From positions 1 to 12,779 of the forward strand of contig CBDVBZ010000106.1 of NCBI GenBank assembly GCA_965372355.1: 12,779 bases of DNA, in the 5' to 3' direction. Shown here in pieces: positions 7,901 through 12,779 of this stretch. The notes below the pieces were generated by a model. That model did not search any database, was not told the DNA's origin, and saw nothing but the letters and a program-made list of their open reading frames with translations. The DNA comes from CBDVBZ01 sp965372355 (GTDB lineage Bacteria > Krumholzibacteriota > Krumholzibacteriia > WVZY01). How positions within the stretch are numbered: position 1 is the first letter of the stretch; each line of letters opens with the position of its first letter. The position numbers and the translations under genes are program-made.

Positions 7901-8050
7901 TTTATCGCCCGCGGAATAGCGGCAGATCACCGCCCATTCATGCGCGAACAAACGCTCACCGGCGCGGTCTGGTATCAGGGGAACACGCGATCACATCGTG
8001 GACCGATTCGCGCCCTCCCTTACAGGATCAGCCACCTCCGCCGACTTTGA
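4949..8050 (+). CDS. Subtilase (S8 family) fused to a von Willebrand A domain (1033 aa)
   Basis: Predicted serine endopeptidase with a built-in VWA protein-binding domain. Residues are numbered from ATG 4943; the ATG two codons later (4949) is preferred because AGGGAG (4937-4942) is then six bases away instead of touching the start. Residues about 12-117 resemble a subtilase propeptide ending in ASAEPVFLVFS, followed by TPNDPDY, a usual entry to the mature enzyme. Catalytic triad: Asp157 (IVDSG), His210 (GHGTHVLG), Ser409 (GTSMATAF); oxyanion Asn340 (AAGN). After a beta-rich linker (about 470-585) the VWA domain (about 592-780) has a complete MIDAS: DMSGS 599-603, Thr676, Asp705 in TDGEEN. 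Two further beta-sandwich regions follow (about 790-885 and 895-1000) and a basic tail. No signal peptide or membrane segment is visible, so location is unclear: cytoplasmic, or exported by a non-Sec route. A kinase gene lies on each side. Its 3' end overlaps the convergent lipoprotein gene by 23 bases. Confidence 0.95.
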   Translation: MPLEILAGDFRGTQRYFVAGRVMAFIDVSRLGPGFLRAGLTAQTVAGVVGDAADEAHLTGWRIVRATDGFPGVEMEILASQDPDDQNYAPNFAKALAGQDTIASAEPVFLVFSAQGVTPNDPDYGSQLGLQNINAGGAWAADQMGESHVLIGIVDSGMPVELDPDGVTLRPTHPDLKDPTALRPITLGTDFVAEWTPGVVKMNDGEGHGTHVLGIAAADSSNSKGIAGVNWRSPVYVTRVLDDASKLVAPSADRGHPWPIESELVGTASGVVWAIVEIVRYVRSNPGGIPKGMKAVINLSLWADGPVDAIREAFEYARQDLSDPSKGDDVLICVAAGNELGDSPSFPGWLGADFKHVVTVGSTNEAMTAMSTDSAHGTEITVVAPGDDIYSTDLETTGHYSKRSGTSMATAFVTGVASLMWSQNPALTPSQIKSCLQRSSTKSIPSLSETLGPPFDYPAVDAGAAVRGVDWFVEPESLNIPFLDVEPEVTHHRNIALYVHSCVSLTFKVVEGPLLDAASSAGSSFSISGSDTYPYSPDAGGMTGSVDIRVDYLGDGEGQTASGTITIECVEMSQRWIFYLTASTQIAQKNAVMLALDMSGSMDQPSGFPGMKRYEVLRESLLSLIPYVPDANEAGIIRFDHIANPVSPIGPVGPQRPALMGTVGALTPNLNGYTSIGNALDLAETGLGTLSADYVKATIVMTDGEENRPRWIEDVMPFTENPVYAVAMGTPQNIDTVALTELAGQTGGYVLLTGDLHGEDRFKMLKYYMQIYTNILGNSVVVDPHGRITPGRPIEVPFCVNEGDQYPDVVLMTTLPDLIDFRLVTPGGDELDGSAKGIEEITGPIARCYRCDLKRLGKKGAAVHGAWRAVIRVKKKAFAEFKKSGKKAGDPMAARGVPYNIVVQSRSPLKMRCRLLQSGFEPGDTLTLRAAFKDGGLPVTSIDDIGVIVDEPDHTHYRADLKPMAPGCYEVTIPTDEPGIYVCRFIARGIAADHRPFMREQTLTGAVWYQGNTRSHRGPIRALPYRISHLRRL

Positions 8051-8456
8051 CCTTGGGTCCGTCAACAGCGCCGCCCTCGCACTTCACGTTGTAGCTGTAT
8101 ACACCGTCCTCGGTCATATTCTCGATCTTCGGACACCACGTCCCTCCAGGCTCGATCGCCTTGCCGCGATCCCCAATGGGACGCAGATTAGGCAGCACAT
8201 GGAAGTTCACCGCGATTTCCATGTCCGACGTATTCTTGAAGCACAGGCACTGTCCCTGTTCTACCTCGATGGTTTCCAGATAGTCGCCCCGCGAGTTCTC
8301 GGGCCGGCAGTCTTTATCCAGAAGCACTTCGACACAGCTCGTGCACCCGCTCTCGCAGGACCCACCCGTGGCCTTTGTGCCGGGTGGTGGCCAGCACCCG
8401 AGCACGGTCGCCAGGCCGACGACCAGGAGTGCCACGAGAAAGATTCTTGTGTACAT
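8028..8456 (-). CDS. Small cysteine-rich lipoprotein, possibly cupredoxin-like fold (142 aa)
   Basis: Predicted exported lipoprotein. The ATG at 8456 opens a signal peptide (YTR, long hydrophobic run, VLGC with Cys21 as lipid site) and has GGGGG six bases upstream. The frame is open for 27 more codons upstream, but that part overlaps the kinase gene and has no signal character. The mature part has eight further cysteines (34, 38, 41, 50, 70, 72, 108, 126), including a CESGCTSC cluster. Residues about 61-138 read like a small beta-sandwich of cupredoxin type (GQCLCFKNTS, IEPGGTW, DGVYSYNVKC), but only one His (86) is near a ligand position and no His or Met follows Cys126. A blue-copper site is therefore not supported; disulfides or another metal are possible. 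It ends VKVGGGG. It starts 37 bases after the second kinase gene with no clear promoter between, so cotranscription is likely. Function unknown. Confidence 0.85.
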   Translation of the reverse strand: MYTRIFLVALLVVGLATVLGCWPPPGTKATGGSCESGCTSCVEVLLDKDCRPENSRGDYLETIEVEQGQCLCFKNTSDMEIAVNFHVLPNLRPIGDRGKAIEPGGTWCPKIENMTEDGVYSYNVKCEGGAVDGPKVKVGGGG

Positions 8457-8493
8457 CTTGTACCCCCATTGGTTGGAGTCAATGCAACACACA

Positions 8494-11109
8494 CTACTCT
8501 TGTGAGCCATCCTCCGCCGATCCGCCGGACAGCTCACTTGCTACCATCCTCTTGAAACGATCATCCTCGACGAGATCATTCAACATCGGCGTCCGTTCTA
8601 TCTCGGAGAGTGCGTACCCACGCCGGAGCGCCTCCCCGATGTATCTGAGCGCCCGCTGGCGCTCGTCGCGCTTTTCGTATGCGTGACCGATGCTGTACAA
8701 CACCTTGTTGCTCTCCCCGGCAACACGCAAACCGTAGTCGATCATCCGGCTTGCGTTCTCCTCGTCCCCGCTCATGGAATAGTATGAGATGAGCGGCGAG
8801 ACAATATTCGGGTTCTCGGGATCGGCGCGAAGCTCCCGCTCCGCGTGGCGGATCGCCGTCTTGTAGGTCCTGGCCGCGGCGTCTCGCTGTCCTTCCGTCC
8901 AGTACTGTGCACTGGCGAGGTTGCCCCACACGAGGAAGTCCGTCGTGTCACAGTATTCGATGGCAAACTCGTAATAGGCAGCGGATTGTTCGAAGTCCTG
9001 CTCGTAGTAGAGCAGCAGCGCGATGTTGGAACACGTGTCGCAGGTCGGACTGATCTGAAACGCACGCTGGAAGTACTCCCGCGCCGTCGCCCAGTCATCG
9101 CGGACGTAATAGACAGCACCGATGTTGTTGAGGACGGTCATATCGTTTGGCGCGAATTCCAACGCTCTTTTCCACGCCGCTATGGCGTGGTCGAGTCGGT
9201 CATGAAAGTAATAGAGCACGCCGAGCTCGAATTCGGTGGCCCAGTAGTCGGGGTAATGTATGACCGCTGCGCGCATCGCCGACTCCGCCTCATCGTAGCG
9301 ATCCTGCCTGTGGTACGTCCATCCGAGCCGCAGACATGCTTTCGGCTGACCGGGCACTATGGAAAGCGCTTTCTGGCAGTGCGCAATGGCCTGTTCGTAT
9401 TGCCCGAGATCGTAACACGCGTCGGCCGAGTAGATACTGGGGTAGGGATCACCGGGATACGCAGCAATCAACGGCTCGAATTGCTCGAGCGCCTGTTGCA
9501 GCCAGCGCTCGTCCTTATCCAGTTCGTAGCGAGTCTGTAGCACGCGCCCCATAGACAATCGCCCGAGCGCGTGATTGTTGTCCGTCTGCATCGCGACGGC
9601 GTAGCTTGTGGCGGAATCGATCGCTGCCGCGTCGGTCCGGTAGCGCTGAAGCCAGCCAATCGTGTGAACATAGTCGAGTGTGGCGCCTGGATTGCGCCCC
9701 AGCAATAGAGACTCCCCCGGCGCGGGTACGATGCCCAACAACTCCGCGACCTTGCCGGCAATACCATCCGTGAATCCTTCGCCCGTGACCGGATCGTAGT
9801 CCACGTCCACCGACCGGATTTCACGCATGTCTTTGGCGTTGAACAAACGAAGTTTGATGCGGCTCTTGCGCCCAAACCGTTGCAGGTTGCCGATCACGAT
9901 CTGATTCACCCCGAATGCCCCGACGGCGTCCGTCGGCGCCGCGACCGGCGCCCCGGCAACGCGGTCATGAGGAACGACCCATGTCGATGGCGCACCCCGG
10001 ACCGTTTCCTCGGCAACGGCGGACACCAGCTCCGACAAGCCATCGACAAAGACGTCTTCGCTGCTGCCGATCATGTTTTCGATCGGCAGAATGGCAATCC
10101 GGTTTTCCGTGGTGAATATCTCCTCGGGATGCACAAAGAAGCGCTCGTACACACCGTACAACTGGCTGCGAGCGAGGTAGCCCGCCACGATGAGCACGGA
10201 GAACACCGCCAGCGCAGCGACGATCTTCGGCCACACCGGAGGCGGGGGCTGTGGATCGGGCGCGATGGGTACAACCGTCGAGCTGCCCCAGCCGAGCTCG
10301 CGCGCAGCATGGTCCATATCGCGTATGAGGTCGTCGACCGATTCGTAACGGTCCTCGACATCCTTCTGCAGGCATTTCATCACGATCGCCGATACCGCTT
10401 CCGGTATCTCAGGACGGCGTTCGTGCGGGGGCACCGGATCGTTGTGCGTGATGTTGTAGAGCAGAGCCTCGTATACATCCCCGGTGAACGGAAGCGAGCC
10501 TACGAGCATTTCGTAGAAGACGACGCCCAGTGACCAGATGTCGGACCGGTTGTCGACGACTGATCCCGTTGCCTGTTGCGGCGACATGTATGACATCGTT
10601 CCGACGGTATAGTTGGTTTTGGTGACGCGTGTCGCGTCGGCGAGCTTGGCCACGCCGAAGTCCACGATTTTGACAAAACCCTCCGACGTGATCATGACGT
10701 TGTTGGGCTTGATGTCGCGATGTACGATGCTGGCCCGATGTGCGCTCCCGAGCCCATTGGCGATCGACCCGGTGATCTGGAAGGCCGCCCGGATGTCGAG
10801 CGGCCCGCGCTGGATACGCTCGCTGAGCGACTCGCCATCGTAGTGAGCCATGGCGATAAACAGCTGTCCCTCCGCGGTCTCATCGATCTCATAGATCGTG
10901 CAGATGTTGGGGTGGTCGAGGGCCGATGCGGCCTCCGCCTCGCGTTTGAAACGCGTCTTTGCAACCTCGTCGGTGATATTTCCCAGGGGAAGGAATTTGA
11001 GCGCCACATCGCGCGGCAGATTGAGATCGCGCGCCCGGTAGACCTCACCCATCCCGCCGGCGCCGATCCTGCTCTCGATCTTGTAGTGCGATATGGTTCG
11101 TCCGAGCAC
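8494..11109 (-). CDS. Membrane Ser/Thr protein kinase with TolB-N-like segment and TPRs (871 aa)
   Basis: Predicted receptor-type kinase. Start: the frame is open back to an ATG at 11319, but GTG at 11109 is preferred. It gives MLGRTISHYKI, matching the first residues of the neighbouring tandem kinase; GGAG lies four bases upstream; and the ATG at 11319 sits upstream of the likely -10 box. Kinase domain (about 9-265): IGAGGMG 15-21, Lys38, Glu57, HRD 130-132, DFG 150-152. The usual SPEQ is SPQQ (176-179), so the APE-motif glutamate is replaced. A proline-rich linker precedes one membrane segment (about 295-313). Residues about 335-440 (RIAILPIENM, VFVDGLSELVSAV, VIGNLQRFG, IKLRLFNA) resemble the TolB-N / FlgO-like domain often found between kinase or CadC-type output domains and TPRs. 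TPR units run from about 555 to 830, and the C terminus repeats the RRGY...LNDLVEDDRF phrase that also closes the tandem kinase. The small lipoprotein gene follows 37 bases downstream. Target unknown. Confidence 0.95.
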   Translation of the reverse strand: MLGRTISHYKIESRIGAGGMGEVYRARDLNLPRDVALKFLPLGNITDEVAKTRFKREAEAASALDHPNICTIYEIDETAEGQLFIAMAHYDGESLSERIQRGPLDIRAAFQITGSIANGLGSAHRASIVHRDIKPNNVMITSEGFVKIVDFGVAKLADATRVTKTNYTVGTMSYMSPQQATGSVVDNRSDIWSLGVVFYEMLVGSLPFTGDVYEALLYNITHNDPVPPHERRPEIPEAVSAIVMKCLQKDVEDRYESVDDLIRDMDHAARELGWGSSTVVPIAPDPQPPPPVWPKIVAALAVFSVLIVAGYLARSQLYGVYERFFVHPEEIFTTENRIAILPIENMIGSSEDVFVDGLSELVSAVAEETVRGAPSTWVVPHDRVAGAPVAAPTDAVGAFGVNQIVIGNLQRFGRKSRIKLRLFNAKDMREIRSVDVDYDPVTGEGFTDGIAGKVAELLGIVPAPGESLLLGRNPGATLDYVHTIGWLQRYRTDAAAIDSATSYAVAMQTDNNHALGRLSMGRVLQTRYELDKDERWLQQALEQFEPLIAAYPGDPYPSIYSADACYDLGQYEQAIAHCQKALSIVPGQPKACLRLGWTYHRQDRYDEAESAMRAAVIHYPDYWATEFELGVLYYFHDRLDHAIAAWKRALEFAPNDMTVLNNIGAVYYVRDDWATAREYFQRAFQISPTCDTCSNIALLLYYEQDFEQSAAYYEFAIEYCDTTDFLVWGNLASAQYWTEGQRDAAARTYKTAIRHAERELRADPENPNIVSPLISYYSMSGDEENASRMIDYGLRVAGESNKVLYSIGHAYEKRDERQRALRYIGEALRRGYALSEIERTPMLNDLVEDDRFKRMVASELSGGSAEDGSQE

Positions 11110-11292
11110 AGCGCTCCGTCCGTCGGGGATGAGTAACGGCCTGCCAGGGCGTGGAAGTGATCGACGGCGCCCACAGCGTGGGTGGCAGAGGGTCTGTTCT
11201 TGGCCCACGGAACTCTTGGCGCGGAAATGAGGCGAATGATGTGGAGTATCGCGTTGGGCGGCAGTTGCAGCGCGCTTAGCCCGGCGCGGATA

Positions 11293-11321
11293 AGTATACC
11301 AGTAGGCGGGAGTTGCCACAA
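11293..11321 (-). promoter_or_regulatory. Candidate extended -10 promoter of the second kinase gene
   Basis: On the minus strand TTGTGG (11321-11316), 17-base spacer ending in TGG, then TATACT (11298-11293). The TGn before the -10 box is the extended -10 element, which can compensate for the weak -35. The predicted start near 11286 leaves a leader of about 177 nt, which contains a small hairpin (CCCAC/GTGGG, 11170-11182). It also argues against translation starting at 11319. Confidence 0.55.
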
Positions 11322-11365
11322 TGGCATAAAGAGAAGGCGCCGGAGGGCGACCGGTGCGACGACGT

Positions 11366-11385
11366 CACTTCCACCGGTGGGAGTG
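11366..11385. promoter_or_regulatory. 20-bp palindrome, possible operator
   Basis: CACTTCCACCGGTGGGAGTG is self-complementary apart from one symmetric mismatch pair. It lies between the kinase promoter (11293-11321, minus) and the plus-strand promoter (11400-11428), where a shared regulator could bind. No known operator class is recognised. Confidence 0.4.
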
Positions 11386-11399
11386 GTGCGGGCCCGGGG

Positions 11400-11428
11400 T
11401 TGACAATGTGTCATATGGCACATGTAAT
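11400..11428 (+). promoter_or_regulatory. Strong orphan promoter with a Crp-like palindrome in its spacer
   Basis: TTGACA (11400-11405, perfect), 17-base spacer, TGTAAT (11423-11428, one mismatch). The spacer is itself a near-perfect palindrome, ATGTGTCATATGGCACAT (11406-11423), containing TGTG-N8-CACA as in Crp/Fnr-family sites. A protein bound there would compete with RNA polymerase. No convincing plus-strand gene follows: the first ATG (11437-11439) opens only 26 codons and then overlaps the transposase remnant on the other strand. Confidence 0.6.
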
Positions 11429-11451
11429 ATAGACAGATGGCAGAGATAGAA

Positions 11452-11848
11452 TCATGGAAAGAAGACCCTGGCCAATATCAGCTTCATGGACCAACCGACA
11501 ATTTTTCGAGAGTATAGATCCATCACCGCCGCAAGATAAAGCCAGCCTCGTCAGGTAGAGATGTAGGTAATATGAGTTGCCCAGATCCGGTCCAGCAGGT
11601 CCACCGTGAACTCCTGCTGCAGGTGGTTCGGTGTGACCGTGGACAATTTACCGGCAACGTAACGAGGCCGCTTATAGTTCCTGACGGCCTTGATCTTGCC
11701 TTGTTTCATAACCCAGGCCACCCGGTGCCGGCCGCAGGTCTCGCCCTGTTCTCGAAGATCCAGAAACACTCGCTGGCTGCCGTAGGCTCCACCACTCGCA
11801 TCATAGCGAGGCCCTGACCAGTTCCAGAAGCCGCTTGTCCTCAATTGA
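11452..11848 (-). pseudogene. Decayed IS3-family transposase (OrfB) fragment
   Basis: Minus-strand translation gives the N-terminal and early catalytic part of an IS3-type DDE transposase: IEDKRLLELVRAS, then YDASGGAYGS, RVFLDLREQGETCGRHRV, VTPNHLQQEFTVD, WATHITYIST, GWLYLAAVMDLYSRKIVGW. It is broken four ways. An extra base near 11806 shifts the frame between RAS and YDAS. The first catalytic Asp of the usual W-x-TDITYI block is His. A TGA at 11553-11551 replaces the Trp expected after IST, and the same frame then resumes good homology (RGWLYLAAVMDL). The sequence stops matching near 11460, so the regions with the second Asp and the Glu are absent. No terminal inverted repeats or target duplication were found. 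The element is inactive. Confidence 0.88.
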
Positions 11849-11969
11849 ACCGGGGAAGTCCATTCCTTTGCAGGACATCGAGTTAGTGACGGAGCGCAAG
11901 GTTTTCGAGGGCTAACGCACGGTGCGACCTCAGCGCCGAGATGAGGGTGCGTAGGAGGATGAAGAGCAT
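11844..11969 (-). pseudogene. N-terminal fragment of an integrase-core transposase
   Basis: From the ATG at 11969 the minus strand reads MLFILLRTLISALRSHRALALENLALRH, stop, LDVLQRNGLPRFN. This matches the conserved N terminus (LALENLALRHQLAVLQR) of a DDE integrase-type transposase family common in Planctomycetota, Acidobacteriota and Proteobacteria. The expected Gln after RH is TAA (11885-11883). The match ends at 11844, exactly where the IS3-type fragment begins in another frame, so two unrelated transposase fragments are joined here. Weak ribosome site; not functional. Confidence 0.72.
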
Positions 11970-12470
11970 GGAATCTATGATGTAATAGAGTCCTGTGACT
12001 TCAAGAATGGTAATGCGGACGGAGTTTTTGGAAGGGGTAGGTGTGCTAAGCGATCGGACAAAGTCTCGTGAAGGAGGCGACACCAACCGGCAGGCCGTAA
12101 CGCAAGTGAACGCAGACGTAACCTCGTAAAGATGGTGGCAGATCAAAATAATGCACTTGCACTATGGACGTTGGTGTCATCGGCGCTATACTTATGTAAT
12201 AGCACCGATCGTCGAACACTCCGAAAGTCCCGACTCCCAGAGGGAGAGTTGTTTGAATCTCTACGATCGGCAAGTGCTCTTTTCCCCTATTAGAAAGCCG
12301 CCCGAGAGATGTCTTGCATGCAAGCGGTGTCGAACTATCGTTCCTTAACTTCTTTGAGATCCTTCGCTTACAGACCCTAGGGTTTGGAGTTAAAGCGGAA
12401 CGACGGTCGGGCTTGTTGCTGGGGTGAGCGGTTGGAGGTTGCATTATTTCTTTGGAGAGGGAGGTTTCCG
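11970..12470. other. Gene-free stretch before the beta-propeller gene
   Basis: No protein with recognisable similarity on either strand; the open frames here (up to 132 codons, minus) have no family signature and no good ribosome site. The part next to 11970 is probably the leader of the integrase-type element. Short perfect palindromes occur at 12313-12324 (CTTGCATGCAAG) and 12374-12383 (ACCCTAGGGT), and a CTCCC/GGGAG hairpin at 12234-12246. I could not identify a convincing promoter for the gene at 12471. Confidence 0.5.
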
Positions 12471-12779
12471 ATGCTTTACCGAAATTGTTGTTTGATAGTA
12501 TTCGCCGTTTTGCTGTTTTCCCCGGCGGCCATGGCGCAGGATCTCGGTCACCTCTGGAGCCAGCGGTTCGGCGATGCGAATTTCCAGCGGGGTGCGAGGG
12601 CTACCACCGATGCGTCGGGCAACGTCATTGCTACGGGCTACTTCGCAGGCACCGCGGACTTCGGGGGTGGGCTGCTCACGAGCGCGGGTGGCTGGGACAT
12701 CTTTGTGACGAAGTTCGACCCGAACGGCAATCACGTCTGGAGCCAGCGGTTCGGCAACGCGAGTGACCAGCTGGGCGTG
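12471..12779 (+). CDS. Exported beta-propeller (SBBP-type) repeat protein, 5' part only
   Basis: The first 103 codons of a gene that continues past the window. The ATG at 12471 has AGGGAGG (12458-12464) six bases upstream. Residues 1-22 form a signal peptide ending AAMA before QD, so the protein is secreted. The mature part is made of repeats in which WSQRFG is followed by DASGNVIATGYFAGTADFGG, TSAGGWDIFVTKFDPNGN and again HVWSQRFG; Trp29 and Trp90 mark a 61-residue period. This is the usual pattern of SBBP-type beta-propeller repeats in secreted proteins of Planctomycetota, Acidobacteriota and Myxococcota. Later domains, such as a sorting signal, cannot be seen. It reads away from the transposase remnants and has no evident link to the kinase genes. 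Confidence 0.85.
   Translation, partial: MLYRNCCLIVFAVLLFSPAAMAQDLGHLWSQRFGDANFQRGARATTDASGNVIATGYFAGTADFGGGLLTSAGGWDIFVTKFDPNGNHVWSQRFGNASDQLGV
12553..12755 (+). repeat. Direct DNA repeat inside the beta-propeller gene
   Basis: The 20-base stretch TCTGGAGCCAGCGGTTCGGC occurs unchanged at 12553-12572 and 12736-12755, 183 bases (61 codons) apart, at the boundary of successive propeller repeats. Identity at DNA level points to recent repeat duplication or homogenisation. Confidence 0.8.

Noticed and set aside
8334..8357. CX3CX2C motif as a radical-SAM signature in the small lipoprotein
   Set aside because: The protein is a 142-residue exported lipoprotein without a TIM-barrel or any other radical-SAM motif; the spacing match alone is not evidence.
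11110..11319. Longer N terminus of the second kinase beginning at ATG 11319
   Set aside because: The extra 70 residues have no domain character, the ATG is upstream of the likely -10 box, and the family usually starts at the position of the GTG at 11109.
11572..11817. 81-codon plus-strand open frame
   Set aside because: Antisense to the IS3-type transposase remnant, whose minus-strand translation is clearly the true one.
12046..12444. 132-codon minus-strand open frame beside the transposase fragments
   Set aside because: No recognisable family, no good ribosome site, odd composition, and it overlaps another open frame of the same strand; more likely non-coding debris.
1..12779. CRISPR array, tRNA, rRNA or phage genes
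   Set aside because: No regularly spaced short repeats, cloverleaf-like structures, rRNA segments or phage structural motifs were seen on either strand.

Overview
The window looks like accessory DNA from a GC-rich bacterium with a signalling-heavy genome. Planctomycetota, or an allied soil or sediment lineage such as Acidobacteriota, fits best. The evidence is the Pkn-type Ser/Thr kinases fused to TPR arrays, an SdrD-B-domain lipoprotein, a beta-propeller (SBBP-type) exported protein and an integrase fragment of the 'LALENLALRHQL' kind. This placement is inference from gene families only; there is no rRNA or other marker gene.

Layout. (1) 1-4625, minus strand: a 1030-residue receptor kinase with two complete kinase domains in tandem, a membrane segment and a TPR array. 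Downstream of it is a 442-residue lipoprotein with its own consensus-like promoter lying on the kinase stop codon, followed by an intrinsic terminator. (2) 4626-4948: a divergent control region with candidate promoters in both directions. (3) 4949-8050, plus strand: a large subtilase fused to a von Willebrand A domain, with catalytic and MIDAS residues intact and no visible signal peptide. (4) 8028-11109, minus strand: a second kinase (one kinase domain, membrane segment, TolB-N-like segment, TPRs), then a 142-residue cysteine-rich lipoprotein whose 3' end overlaps that of the subtilase by 23 bases. (5) 11110-12470: a control region with two palindromes and a strong orphan promoter, then two decayed transposase fragments butted together, then about 500 bases with no gene I can support. 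(6) 12471-12779, plus strand: the start of an exported beta-propeller repeat protein that runs off the window.

How the genes may work together. The two kinase-lipoprotein units have the same layout (membrane kinase first, lipoprotein second, both lipoproteins ending in Gly-Gly-Gly-Gly-stop) and they flank the subtilase-VWA gene on both sides. The kinase domains at the two N termini are clearly paralogous, including at DNA level. A plausible reading is a local signalling module in which envelope lipoproteins and extracytoplasmic TPR domains sense something, three kinase domains relay it, and the subtilase-VWA protein is an output or substrate. No sequence evidence proves the link; gene-neighbourhood conservation would be the test.
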